Source: Oscillospiraceae bacterium (lineage in GTDB: Bacteria > Bacillota > Clostridia > Oscillospirales > CAG-272). From it: a stretch of DNA of 57,846 nucleotides. Both the position numbers and the translations under genes were made by a program. Shown here one piece after another: positions 25,249 through 33,738 of this stretch (position 1 is its first letter; every line of letters begins with the position of its first letter). The notes beneath the pieces are model-generated. The model searched no databases and was not told where the DNA came from. It saw only the letters and a program-made list of their open reading frames with translations. Where the stretch lies: assembly GCA_015065135.1 (NCBI GenBank), contig SVQY01000012.1, positions 1-57,846 of the forward strand, written 5' to 3'.

Positions 25249-25266
25249 TGTAAGGAGGATATTATT

Positions 25267-26196
25267 ATGGGTGTTATTATTGCTTTGATCGCCGTGGTGG
25301 TCGTGGTGCTGGTGGTGCTGATCGCCAACGTACACATCGTGCCGCAGGCGAATGCTTACGTGGTGGAGCGACTGGGCTCCTATCACAAGACCTGGAAGAA
25401 CGGTATCCACATCAAGATACCCTTTTTCGATCGCATCAGCAAAAAGATCAGTCTGATGGAGCAGGTGGTGGATTTCCCGCCCCAGTCGGTCATTACCAAG
25501 GACAATGTGCGTATGCAGATCGATACGGTGGTGTTCTACCAGATCACCGATTGCAAGCTGTACGCTTATGGCGTGACCAATCCGATCTTCGCTATCGAAA
25601 ATCTGACCGCGACTACGCTGCGTAATATGATCGGTGAACTGGATCTGGACGGCACGCTGACCTCGCGCGATACCATCAATACCAAGATGCGCGCCATTCT
25701 GGATCAGGCCACCGATGCCTGGGGCATTAAGGTCAACCGTGTGGAGCTGAAAAATATCATTCCGCCCCGCGAGATCCAGGACGCAATGGAGAAGCAGATG
25801 AAGGCAGAGCGTGAGCGCCGCGAGGCGATCCTGCGCGCCGAGGGTGAAAAGAATTCGGCTATTCTGGTGGCAGAGGGCCGCAAGCAATCGGCTATTCTGG
25901 ATGCCGAGGCTGAAAAGCAGGCCGCGATCCTGCGTGCCGAGGCGCAGCGTGAGGCTCGCATCCGCGAGGCTGAGGGTGAGGCTGAGGCTATTCTGAAGGT
26001 GCAGGAGGCGACTGCTGCCGGTCTGCGCATGCTCAACGAGGTCCCCCCCACCAAGGAGGTGCTGACCCTGAAGAGCTTTGAGGCGCTGGCCAAGGTGGCC
26101 GATGGACAGGCGACCAAGATCATCATCCCCTCGGAGCTGCAGGCAATGGGCGGTCTCGCTACCGCTTTTGTGGAGACGGTAAGCCAAAAACAATAA
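25267..26196 (+). CDS. SPFH/stomatin-like paraslipin
   Basis: 309-residue membrane-anchored scaffold. An N-terminal hydrophobic anchor (residues 1-24) is followed by the SPFH domain (about 25-180, with VVERLGSYHKTW and DIRMQ-type DNVRMQIDTVVFYQI) and a coiled-coil of Ala/Glu repeats (AILRAEGEKNSAIL-like units, about 185-245) that mediates oligomers. Members form ring-like complexes that scaffold proteases and lipid domains. AAGGAGG lies upstream of the ATG. It pairs with the NfeD gene. Confidence 0.9.
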   Translation: MGVIIALIAVVVVVLVVLIANVHIVPQANAYVVERLGSYHKTWKNGIHIKIPFFDRISKKISLMEQVVDFPPQSVITKDNVRMQIDTVVFYQITDCKLYAYGVTNPIFAIENLTATTLRNMIGELDLDGTLTSRDTINTKMRAILDQATDAWGIKVNRVELKNIIPPREIQDAMEKQMKAERERREAILRAEGEKNSAILVAEGRKQSAILDAEAEKQAAILRAEAQREARIREAEGEAEAILKVQEATAAGLRMLNEVPPTKEVLTLKSFEALAKVADGQATKIIIPSELQAMGGLATAFVETVSQKQ

Positions 26197-26199
26197 AAG

Positions 26200-26232
26200 A
26201 AAAAGACCGCAGGCCCCGCTTGCGGTCTTTTT
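26200..26232 (+). terminator. Terminator of the NfeD-SPFH operon
   Basis: AAAGACCGCA / TGCGGTCTTT stem with a T-run (CTTTTTGG), three bases after the stop of the SPFH gene. Confidence 0.8.
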
Positions 26233-26248
26233 GGACGGAGGAAGCGAT

Positions 26249-26407
26249 ATGGCAGGCTTTAAGGTGACGGAGTTTTGCAAGCGCTTGCGCAAAAGACCGC
26301 GCAGGATCAGAACAGCGCAGAAGAAAAAGAGTGCCGTGTGGTGGGCGACCTTTGTAGGCGTGCTGCTGACCGCACAGGCACTAAAATGTCTGGATGCAAA
26401 AAAATGA
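26249..26407 (+). CDS. Small basic single-pass membrane protein
   Basis: 52-residue protein, not recognised. Residues 9-27 are very basic (FCKRLRKRPRRIRTAQKKK), followed by one hydrophobic segment (AVWWATFVGVLLTAQAL). ACGGAGGA lies nine bases before the ATG, which begins 17 bases after the preceding terminator. Read-through or an unseen promoter must express it. It resembles the 53-codon gene at 14511 in layout (basic N-terminus, then one helix) but not in sequence. Coding support is only the ribosome site and the clear membrane layout. Confidence 0.45.
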   Translation: MAGFKVTEFCKRLRKRPRRIRTAQKKKSAVWWATFVGVLLTAQALKCLDAKK

Positions 26408-26473
26408 CGGTCTCAAAGCGGTGAAATTCCTTAAAATCCAAAAAAATGCAAAGTTTTAGAAAAACTGCGGCTA

Positions 26474-26503
26474 TTTACAAAGGGTGCGTGACTCTTTTAT
26501 AAT
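26474..26503 (+). promoter_or_regulatory. Sigma-A promoter of the TIM-barrel isomerase gene
   Basis: TTTACA, 18-bp spacer, TATAAT, 52 bases before the start codon. Confidence 0.65.
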
Positions 26504-26554
26504 GGAAGCAAGCGCACCGCCACGCGGTGACGAACACCAAAGGAGGAAGCAATT

Positions 26555-27412
26555 ATGTATCAATTTCCGATCGGTGCGATCGTAGAATCCTTTAAGCAGG
26601 AGACTCACGAGGCCATCAGGACCGCCGCACAAATGGGCATCAAGGGCCTGCAGATGTATTGCACCAAGGGCGCGCACGCCCCCGAGAATTTTGACACGGC
26701 GGCACGCCGCGAGCTGTTGAAATTCGTAAAGGATCAGGGACTTTGCTTTTCCGCGCTTTGCGGTGACCTCGGTCACGGCTTCGGCGATCCCGAGCAGAAC
26801 CCGGAGCTGATCGAAAAGTCCAAGCGCATCATCGATCTTGCCAAGGAGCTGGAGACGGATATCGTGACCACCCACATCGGTGTGGTGTCGGAGGATCCGA
26901 ACCATCCTCGCTATCAGATCATGCAGGAGGCATGCTACAGCCTTGCCCAGTATGCGGACAGCATCGGCGCTCACTTTGCGGTGGAGACAGGTCCCGAGAC
27001 CTCTGCGACCCTCAAAACGTTTCTGGACTCTCTCGGCTCCAAGGGCGTGGCCGTCAATCTGGATCCTGCCAACCTTTGCATGGTGACCGGTGACGACCCT
27101 GTGCAGGCTGTCTATACTCTGAAGGATTATATCGTGCATACCCATGCTAAGGACGGCAATCTGTTGGTGAAGGGCAATCCCGAATACATCTACAGAGCCG
27201 TGCATCCGGTGCCCGAAGAGGCCAAGGGCATCCGCTATTTTGAGGAGGTGCCGCTCGGCACCGGCTCGGTGCCGTTCCCCGCATACCTCAAAGCGCTGGA
27301 GGATATCGGCTATCGCGGCTATCTGACCATCGAGCGTGAGTGTGGCGCCAACCCCGCTGCGGACATCAAGACCGCCTACGATCACCTGAAAAAGGTCATG
27401 GCGGAGAACTAA
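26555..27412 (+). CDS. Sugar phosphate isomerase/epimerase family protein
   Basis: 285-residue xylose-isomerase-like TIM barrel (AP_endonuc_2 family). Putative metal ligands: Glu in AVETGPETS, Asp in VNLDPANL, His in HTHAKDG and Glu in LTIERECG near the C-terminus. These enzymes interconvert keto sugars or act on inositol-type compounds; the exact substrate is not readable. AAGGAGG lies before the ATG. Monocistronic. A second, distant paralogue lies at 39920. Confidence 0.82.
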   Translation: MYQFPIGAIVESFKQETHEAIRTAAQMGIKGLQMYCTKGAHAPENFDTAARRELLKFVKDQGLCFSALCGDLGHGFGDPEQNPELIEKSKRIIDLAKELETDIVTTHIGVVSEDPNHPRYQIMQEACYSLAQYADSIGAHFAVETGPETSATLKTFLDSLGSKGVAVNLDPANLCMVTGDDPVQAVYTLKDYIVHTHAKDGNLLVKGNPEYIYRAVHPVPEEAKGIRYFEEVPLGTGSVPFPAYLKALEDIGYRGYLTIERECGANPAADIKTAYDHLKKVMAEN

Positions 27413-27456
27413 AACAAAAGGAAAAGCCGCCCCGTTGGGCGGCTTTTCCTTTTGTT
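27411..27456 (+). terminator. Terminator of the isomerase gene
   Basis: Long stem around GCCGCCC-GTT-GGGCGGC, flanked by AAAACAAAAGGAAAA and its complement, ending TTTTGTTTTG. Confidence 0.85.
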
Positions 27457-27552
27457 TTGCAAATCGCATTAAAAGGCCGATTACCGTTGGCCATGCTCTG
27501 CCGCGATATACCCGTTCAATACTTTCTGCAAGTTTTCGGTGAGGAGAGTGAA

Positions 27553-27620
27553 TTTGTTTTTCGCGGAGGCGAAAAACAAAGGGAGAGGAGCCCCGTTTTT
27601 CAAAAGGGGGCTCCTCTCCC
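27553..27620 (-). terminator. Tandem terminator hairpins of glyA
   Basis: 14-bp stem GGGAGAGGAGCCCC (27581-27594) with GGGGCTCCTCTCCC (27607-27620), then on the minus strand a T-rich run that forms a second stem TTTGTTTTTCGC / GCGAAAAACAAA (27553-27580). Confidence 0.75.
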
Positions 27621-27629
27621 TATAATTTA

Positions 27630-28868
27630 TCACTTATCGTAAATAGGGAACTTCTTGCAAAGGGCGATGACCTCGGCGGTGATGCGCTCCTTGGAGTTAT
27701 CAAAGTCATTGATCACGTCGGCGATCCAGCCTGCGATCAGATCCATCTCCTCCACGCCGAAGCCGCGGGAGGTCACGGCAGGGGTGCCGATGCGCACGCC
27801 GCTGGTGATGAAGGGGCTGCGAGGCTCGTTGGGAACGGTGTTCTTGTTGACGGTGATGTGCACCTCGTCAAGGCGGTGCTCCAGCTCCTTGCCGGTCAGC
27901 TCCAGGCCGCGCAGGTCAAGCAGCATCAGGTGGTTGTCGGTACCGCCGGAGACCAGCTTGAAGCCACGGTCGGTGAGGCCCTTTGCAAGCGCTGCGGCGT
28001 TCTCCACGATGCGGCGCTGATAATCCTTGAACTCGTCGGTCAAGGCCTCGCCGAGAGCAACGGCCTTAGCGGCGATGATGTGCATAAGAGGACCGCCCTG
28101 GGTGCCGGGGAATACGGCCTTGTCGATCTGCTTTGCCAGCTCCTCGCGGCAAAGGATCATACCGCCACGGGGGCCGCGCAGGGTCTTGTGGGTGGTGGTG
28201 GTGACCACATCGGCAAAGGGAACGGGGGAGGGGTGCAGACCTGCGGCGACCAGACCCGCGATGTGCGCCATATCGACCATAAAGTAAGCGCCCACCTCAT
28301 CTGCGATCTCGCGGAAGCGCTTGAAATCGATCACGCGGGGATATGCGCTGGCGCCTGCCAGGATCAGCTTGGGCTTGCACTCCAGTGCCAGCTCGCGAAC
28401 CTTGTCGTAATCAATGGTCTCGGTGTCGTCTGCAACGCCGTAGGGCACGATGTTGAAGTACTTACCGGAAATGTTGACGGGAGAGCCGTGAGAAAGGTGA
28501 CCGCCGTGTGCCAGGTTCATGGAAAGCACGGTGTCGCCGGGGTTCAGCAGGGCAAAGAAGACGGCAAGGTTGGCGTTGGCACCGCTGTGGGGCTGCACGT
28601 TGGCGTGCTCGGCACCGAACAGCTTCTTGGCGCGCTCGCGGGCGATCTCCTCTACCTCATCTACGTAAACGCAGCCGCCGTAGTAGCGCTTGCCGGGGTA
28701 GCCCTCGGCATACTTGTTGGTCAGCACGGTGCCGGCTGCCAGCAGCACTGCCTCGGAGACGATGTTCTCAGAAGCGATCAGCTCGATGTTGTTCTGCTCG
28801 CGGTCATACTCGCGGCCGCAAGCGGCTGCGACCTCGCTGTCAAATTTTTTCAGATCCTCAAAAAACAT
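27630..28868 (-). CDS. glyA: Serine hydroxymethyltransferase
   Basis: 412-residue PLP enzyme that interconverts serine and glycine and supplies 5,10-methylene-THF. The PLP lysine is Lys228 in [13 protein letters not shown], and the family signatures DKVREL, ADVVTTT and [12 protein letters not shown]-type stretch ([13 protein letters not shown]) are present. Full length (family about 410-420). GCAGGAGG lies upstream of ATG 28868. It follows the DUF445 gene by 34 bases on the same strand, so the two probably share the promoter at 29821-29849. Confidence 0.95.
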   Translation of the reverse strand: MFFEDLKKFDSEVAAACGREYDREQNNIELIASENIVSEAVLLAAGTVLTNKYAEGYPGKRYYGGCVYVDEVEEIARERAKKLFGAEHANVQPHSGANANLAVFFALLNPGDTVLSMNLAHGGHLSHGSPVNISGKYFNIVPYGVADDTETIDYDKVRELALECKPKLILAGASAYPRVIDFKRFREIADEVGAYFMVDMAHIAGLVAAGLHPSPVPFADVVTTTTHKTLRGPRGGMILCREELAKQIDKAVFPGTQGGPLMHIIAAKAVALGEALTDEFKDYQRRIVENAAALAKGLTDRGFKLVSGGTDNHLMLLDLRGLELTGKELEHRLDEVHITVNKNTVPNEPRSPFITSGVRIGTPAVTSRGFGVEEMDLIAGWIADVINDFDNSKERITAEVIALCKKFPIYDK

Positions 28869-28902
28869 TTTGATTTCCTCCTGCTTTTTATATCAATATT
28901 TT

Positions 28903-29787
28903 TTAGGCGAAATAAGGGGTGATAAAATTGAGCATTCCCATCAGAAAACCGATGATGGCACCCAGCCAGATGATGGCGTTGAGCTCCTTTTTCATCACCG
29001 AAAGCACCAGCTCCTCCAAGGCCTCGGGGGGCATCGCGTTTACCTTTTCCTCTACCATATCCGCAATGCGGAAATGGGCGGCAATGGCATCGGCGTGACG
29101 CTCGATGATACGCTGATACAGGCCCTTCAGGAACCGTGCCAGCGCCTCGGTATCCTGCATCCATTCGGCAAGGGGCTTGTTTTCCAGCTTGTCGGCCTCC
29201 TCGGAAAGAGCCATCAGTAGCTTTTCGCGGCCGGTACCGTCCAGAAAATCCGAGAATTTATCGGCCAGCGGAGCAGTCAGCTGCTGCATGGTCGCATCGT
29301 TCAAAAAGATGCCGACCAGGGGGTTCTTTGCGGCAAAGGCCTTGACGGCCTCGTTGGCTTCGTTTGTAATGGCGGTGCCGAGATCCAGCGCGCGCACGCC
29401 CTCGATGATCTTGTCGGCGGCAAGCTCCAGCAGCCATTCGCGCTTTTCCTCATATTCCTCCGGGTACAGCGACTGTGCCGTTGTGCGCAGAGAGGGGAGC
29501 GAGAGGATGCCGTTGACCACGGTATCCGAAAAAGCATCCGAGAGCAGCGCCTTTTTCAGATCCTCCTTGCGGACGAGCGATTCGCTGACCGCCTTGCCCA
29601 GCGCCTTACCCAGCGCCTTCTGGCGTCCGGGGATGATGCCGGGGGTAAAGGGAATGCGCAGCTTGCCGATGTAGATCGGCTTGTAGGGGCGAAAAAGCAT
29701 CTTGACCGCAAGGAAATTGGTAAACAGACCGATCACCGCACCGATGACGGGAACCAGCAGCAATTCCAGAAAATCAAGAAAATCCAT
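28903..29787 (-). CDS. DUF445 family membrane protein
   Basis: 294-residue DUF445 protein. An N-terminal membrane helix (about 8-30: LLLVPVIGAVIGLFTNFLAVKML), a long soluble alpha-helical region and a C-terminal helix (AIIWLGAIIGFLMGMLNFITPYF). The NFLAVKMLFRPYKPIYI and IPFTPGIIPGRQ stretch is the family hallmark. Function is unknown; B. subtilis YheB is a relative. The start chosen is the ATG at 29787 after GGGAGG; a longer frame upstream crosses the promoter. Confidence 0.85.
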   Translation of the reverse strand: MDFLDFLELLLVPVIGAVIGLFTNFLAVKMLFRPYKPIYIGKLRIPFTPGIIPGRQKALGKALGKAVSESLVRKEDLKKALLSDAFSDTVVNGILSLPSLRTTAQSLYPEEYEEKREWLLELAADKIIEGVRALDLGTAITNEANEAVKAFAAKNPLVGIFLNDATMQQLTAPLADKFSDFLDGTGREKLLMALSEEADKLENKPLAEWMQDTEALARFLKGLYQRIIERHADAIAAHFRIADMVEEKVNAMPPEALEELVLSVMKKELNAIIWLGAIIGFLMGMLNFITPYFA

Positions 29788-29820
29788 CGGCGCCTCCCTT
29801 ATAAAACATAATTCAAAATC

Positions 29821-29849
29821 ATTATAGCACGATCCGGCAAAAAAATCAA
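29821..29849 (-). promoter_or_regulatory. Sigma-A promoter of the DUF445-glyA operon
   Basis: Minus strand TTGATT, 17-bp spacer, TATAAT, 34 bases before the start codon. Confidence 0.65.
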
Positions 29850-29883
29850 GAGCATTATGCGGACTTTGCGCAAGATTTTTTGC

Positions 29884-29912
29884 TTGCGTGCATCCTTTAA
29901 ATATGGTATACT
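29884..29912 (+). promoter_or_regulatory. Sigma-A promoter of the nuclease-ATPase operon
   Basis: TTGCGT, 17-bp spacer, TATACT, 45 bases before the start codon. Confidence 0.55.
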
Positions 29913-29957
29913 GAGTATAGAAATCCAAAAAAGAGACCGCTCTTGGAAAGGAGTGCT

Positions 29958-31061
29958 ATGCTGAAGATATTACACGCCGCCGATCTGCATCTGTGCAGCC
30001 CGATGGCGCTTTTTTCACCGCAGGAGGCGGCAGCGCGCAGAGTGCGTCAGCTGACCGCGCTGGAAGCACTGTTTGCCGATGCCCTGACACTTGGCGCGCA
30101 GATGATCTTGCTGGCAGGCGACGTGTTTGACAGTCCTTGCCCCGAGCAGGGCTTTGCCAACCGCTTTTTTGAGCTGCTGGCAGCGCAGCCGGTGCCGGTG
30201 GTGATCGCTCCCGGCAATCACGATCATTATCGCGAGCAGGGGGTGTGGCAACGCGAAATGCCGGGCAACGTGTGCGTTTTTTCTGATCACGTGTTGCATT
30301 ATTTTGATTTTCCGGCGCTGGGAGCGACGGTGTACGGCTATGCCTTCACCGCCGAGAATATGCCCTCGCCCGAGCTTGGTACCGCAGGGGATCTGCTGCC
30401 GGATCGCACGGCGATCCTGCTGGCCCACGGCGATCTGCAAGCGCCGCTTTCCCCCTACGCGCCGATCAGCTACGCGCAGCTGGAGCGCTCCGGCTTTGCC
30501 TATGCGGCGCTGGGGCATATCCATCGCCCTCCGACTGCAATGCGCGTAGGGGGCACCACGGTTTCCTATAGCGGCTTTTTTGCCGGCAGAGGCTTTGACG
30601 AGCCCGGCCCGGGTCGGGCGCTTCTCGTGGAGCTGGAGGGAGAGTACGTGGGCATTACGCCGCTCTGCTCCACCGCCGATCGCTTTGAGGTGACCGAGCT
30701 GGATTGCACGGGTGCCGTCAGCGATGCAGAGATCCGCGCGCGCCTGCAGACAATGCTTGCCGCGCGCCGCGATGGGCCACACACGGTGCTTCGTGTGCGG
30801 TTGGTGGGTGATGTGGGTCTGGATTGCGATACCGATCCCACACGGCTGCCGCAGAGCGCTGAGGGCTACGATCTTTTGGAGCTGCGAGATGGGACAGTGC
30901 CTATCTTTGACAGCGGCTATCTGGAAAAGGATCCTACGCTGCGCGGTGCCTATTACCGCGCACTGCTGCCCGGGCTGACCGCTTCTGATGCCGAAACGCG
31001 CGCGTTGGCTGCAACGGCCCTGCGTATGGGCCTCGCGGCGCTTTCCGGGCGGGAGGTGTGA
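29958..31061 (+). CDS. SbcD/Mre11-like DNA repair exonuclease (YhaO type)
   Basis: 367-residue metallophosphoesterase. Motifs: HAADLHL (Asp9, His11), LLAGDVFD, APGNHDHY, LAHGD and ALGHIHRP, the five metal-binding blocks of the Mre11/SbcD family. The C-terminal part would contact its ATPase partner. The start ATG 29958 follows AAAGGAG; the TTG at 29943 is less likely. One base separates it from the Rad50-like gene. Together they would form a membrane-linked nuclease complex for DNA ends or hairpins. Confidence 0.88.
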   Translation: MLKILHAADLHLCSPMALFSPQEAAARRVRQLTALEALFADALTLGAQMILLAGDVFDSPCPEQGFANRFFELLAAQPVPVVIAPGNHDHYREQGVWQREMPGNVCVFSDHVLHYFDFPALGATVYGYAFTAENMPSPELGTAGDLLPDRTAILLAHGDLQAPLSPYAPISYAQLERSGFAYAALGHIHRPPTAMRVGGTTVSYSGFFAGRGFDEPGPGRALLVELEGEYVGITPLCSTADRFEVTELDCTGAVSDAEIRARLQTMLAARRDGPHTVLRVRLVGDVGLDCDTDPTRLPQSAEGYDLLELRDGTVPIFDSGYLEKDPTLRGAYYRALLPGLTASDAETRALAATALRMGLAALSGREV

Positions 31062-31062
31062 G

Positions 31063-33339
31063 ATGAGGATACGTAAGATCGAGATCGACAGCTTTGGTAA
31101 GCTGCACGGGCTTGTGCTGGAGCCGGGTGCGGGCATCACGTTGATCGAGGGAGAAAACGAGAGTGGAAAAAGCACGCTGCTGGCCTTTTTGCGCTTCGTG
31201 CTTTACGGCTTTCCGCGCAAGGGCAGCCCCGATGGGGAGGAGCGTGAGAAGCGCCTTTCCTGGCAGGATCGCACCGCTGCGGGGCGGCTGACGGTGGAGA
31301 GCGGCGGCGAGCAGTATCGCATTTTGCGGCGCTGCTATATGCGTGGCAACGCGCAACGCGCAACGCTTTCCGAGGAGCTTTCTGTGATCGCGCTCTCCAA
31401 GGGAGAGGTGGTAGAGCTTGGCGGTAGGACACCGGGCGAGTATTTCCTCGGCTTGCCGGCGGAGCTGTATGACGGCAGTCTTTCCTTGGTGCAATCGGAT
31501 GCCGCGCGCGTTTGCCGCGCCAATATGGGAGAGGCCGTGGGTGAGCTGCTGTTTACCGGTGATGCGGTGCTTTCCGCCGAGGAGGCGGAGGACAAGCTGC
31601 AGGGTGCCAGAAGAGAGCTGCAGCACGCGAAGGGGCGCGGTGGCAGGATCGCCGAGCTGGAGGACCGCTTGGCTGCGCTGGACGGTGAGCTGCTGGCAGC
31701 AGACCGTGGGCGCGAGGAGTGTGAGCGGCTGCGCGCAGAGGCAGCGCGCTATCGTGCGTTGGCCGTTAAAAAAAGGGAGCGTCTGGCGCGGATCGGTGCC
31801 GTTCTGGAGCAGGCAGAGCTGCAGCGCACGTTGGCGCTGCTGGAGGATCTGGAGCAGGCGGAGGCCGAGGAGGGACGTTGCCGCCACGAGCTGGAGCGGA
31901 TCGGTATGCAGGCCGCGCGCGAGCTGCCGGATAAGGAGCAGCTGCAGAGGATCGGCGCTGCGCTGCGCGCGGCGCTTGATGCCGAGGAGGAGGGGGAGCG
32001 CCTTGCCCCCGAGCTGGCGCAGCTTTCGGCGGTGCGCCATGATGAAAAGCTACTGAGCGGCGCCAGAGTGCTTGCCGACAAGGGAGGCGAGGCTTTCTTA
32101 CACGAGGCGGAGCGCCGGACACGGCGTATACGGCGGCGCGTTGCAGGGGGTATGCTTTTGACGTTGCTGGGTGTAGCACTCGGTGCGGTGGGATATTTCC
32201 TGCTCACCGCGTGGATGCGATACCTTGTAGGAGGCGGAGCGCTTTGCCTTGCCGGCGGCATGCTGCTGCTTCTGGCAGGTGGCGTGGCAGCCCTTGGCAG
32301 AAGACGATCGCTATCGCAGATCGGCGCCTCGGGTATGCCGATGCTGCGTACCTATATTTTACAATGCGAGCGCGAGGCGAAAAGCTATTGCGCCTACGCA
32401 GAACGGCTGACGACAGCGCAAGCGGCACAGGAGAACGCCACGCGTGTTTTGACAGAGGCGATGGCACAGCTGCGTGAGGAGCTGGCAACCCTGGGACAAA
32501 CAGAGATGTACGAAAAGCCACGGGACGTAGCGATGTTTTTGGAGCATCTGACGCAGCGCAAGAGCCGACTACAGGCTGAGCTGGCCGATGCCACCGTTTC
32601 GCTGGAACGCGCCAAGGGCGTTTGCGAGGCGCTTGCCAGAAGGCTGCAGGGCGTGGATCGTGAAGCGCTGCGCGCACGGCAGGGCATGTTGCCGAGCGTG
32701 CTGCCAACGGCGGTGCCGGGCGAGGAGCGCTCTGCGCTGGAGCAGGAGCTGGCGGTACTGGAGCAGCGGGTGGCCGAGGCTGAGCGTGCCGAGGCGGCGC
32801 TTAGTGCCACGGTCAAGGATCCGGCCGCGCTGCAGCGTGAGCGCGCTGCGGTGAGGGAGGAGCTGGAGCGGGCCACCGAACGTCTGGAGGCCATCCGCCT
32901 GGCGTTGGATGCCCTGAAGGCGGCCACCGAGGAGCTGCGCGGAGGGCTGATCCCCACGCTGCAAAGAGAGACGGAGGCGATCTTCGCCTCGTTGACCGCG
33001 GGCGCCCACGGGGCGCTGCATCTGCACAGCGACCTTTCGATCACGTTGGAGGAGGAAGGCGTGCCGCGCCCGCTCTCGCATTTCAGCGCAGGCTGCCGGG
33101 ATGCGGCGCATCTCTCGCTGCGCCTGGCGTTGCTCGGTACCATGAAGAAGGAGCGGCTGCCCCTGTTTTTTGACGAGGCCTTCGCACGGCTGGATGACAA
33201 GCGCACCGCGCAGCTGCTGCAGCTTTTGCAGCAATATTGCGCCGGAGGCGGACAGTGCATCCTACTCACCTGTCACGGGCGGGAAGGACGCTTTCTGGAG
33301 GGAGACCCCACCGTGCGTCGCTTTTCGTTGACAAGATAA
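31063..33339 (+). CDS. Rad50/SbcC-like ATPase with membrane hairpin (YhaN type)
   Basis: 758-residue SMC-like ATPase. Walker A GENESGKST at 30-38, coiled coil from about 175 to 330, then two membrane segments at about 360-412 (GGMLLTLLGVALGAVGYFLL and YLVGGGALCLAGGMLLLL), a second coiled coil, the signature-like SHFSAGCRDAAHLSLRLAL and Walker B LPLFFDEAFARLDD (about 698-711). Instead of a zinc hook, the middle has a membrane hairpin, as in Firmicute YhaN proteins. GGAGGTGTG precedes ATG 31063. Partner of the nuclease one base upstream. Confidence 0.85.
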   Translation: MRIRKIEIDSFGKLHGLVLEPGAGITLIEGENESGKSTLLAFLRFVLYGFPRKGSPDGEEREKRLSWQDRTAAGRLTVESGGEQYRILRRCYMRGNAQRATLSEELSVIALSKGEVVELGGRTPGEYFLGLPAELYDGSLSLVQSDAARVCRANMGEAVGELLFTGDAVLSAEEAEDKLQGARRELQHAKGRGGRIAELEDRLAALDGELLAADRGREECERLRAEAARYRALAVKKRERLARIGAVLEQAELQRTLALLEDLEQAEAEEGRCRHELERIGMQAARELPDKEQLQRIGAALRAALDAEEEGERLAPELAQLSAVRHDEKLLSGARVLADKGGEAFLHEAERRTRRIRRRVAGGMLLTLLGVALGAVGYFLLTAWMRYLVGGGALCLAGGMLLLLAGGVAALGRRRSLSQIGASGMPMLRTYILQCEREAKSYCAYAERLTTAQAAQENATRVLTEAMAQLREELATLGQTEMYEKPRDVAMFLEHLTQRKSRLQAELADATVSLERAKGVCEALARRLQGVDREALRARQGMLPSVLPTAVPGEERSALEQELAVLEQRVAEAERAEAALSATVKDPAALQRERAAVREELERATERLEAIRLALDALKAATEELRGGLIPTLQRETEAIFASLTAGAHGALHLHSDLSITLEEEGVPRPLSHFSAGCRDAAHLSLRLALLGTMKKERLPLFFDEAFARLDDKRTAQLLQLLQQYCAGGGQCILLTCHGREGRFLEGDPTVRRFSLTR

Positions 33340-33388
33340 AAAAGGGTGGCACATCCGCAAAAGGGGTGGGGTGCCACCCCTTTTCCTT
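33340..33388 (+). terminator. Terminator of the nuclease-ATPase operon
   Basis: Stem AAGGGTGGCAC / GTGCCACCCCTT with A-rich and T-rich flanks (TTTTCCTTG). Confidence 0.7.
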
Positions 33389-33470
33389 GTAAAAAACGAC
33401 TGTGAAAGAAAGGTGATGCTGCGTAAAATGATGCACGTTTCACAAAATGCAAGAAAAGATTGACATTGTA

Positions 33471-33499
33471 TTGACAAAAGAGGTCGGATGTGCTAAAAT
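33471..33499 (+). promoter_or_regulatory. Sigma-A promoter of the riboswitch-symporter unit
   Basis: TTGACA, 17-bp spacer, TAAAAT with an upstream TG (extended -10). A second TTGACA lies at 33460. Confidence 0.7.
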
Positions 33500-33556
33500 G
33501 AGCGGGTATTACCGCAGAAGCTCTCGGAATTTGTAAAAAGACCGCGGGTGGAGGAC

Positions 33557-33633
33557 GCTCTGGAGAATCTCCCATGGAGTGCCGAAGGTGCAAGGCGAGC
33601 GATCGCCGAATCTCTCAGGCCAAAGGACAGAGC
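33557..33633 (+). ncRNA. Glycine riboswitch aptamer (singlet)
   Basis: The P1 arms GCTCT (33557-33561) and AGAGC (33629-33633) enclose the diagnostic core GTGCCGAAGGTGCAAGGCG and CTCTCAGGCCAAAGGACAGA. Only one aptamer is seen, and no second full one, so it is of the singlet type. It lies in the leader of the AGCS symporter, followed by a terminator hairpin (33691-33724). Confidence 0.88.
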
Positions 33634-33690
33634 AGAAAGACGACAATTGCCATTTTTCTGTTATTTTCTGTGTTTGATGGGAATATTTGG

Positions 33691-33724
33691 GGCTGCCGTG
33701 CGGGCAGTCTATTTTTATTTTTTC
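33691..33724 (+). terminator. Riboswitch expression-platform terminator
   Basis: GGCTGCC / GGCAGTC stem (33691-33709) followed by TATTTTTATTTTTT, ending directly before the symporter ribosome site. Presumably ligand-dependent. Confidence 0.6.
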
Positions 33725-33738
33725 GGGAGGAAAAAACA

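Noticed and set aside
33574-33738. A 55-codon N-terminal extension of the symporter
   Set aside because: It lies inside the glycine riboswitch and its terminator and has no ribosome site; the ATG at 33739 follows GGGAGG.
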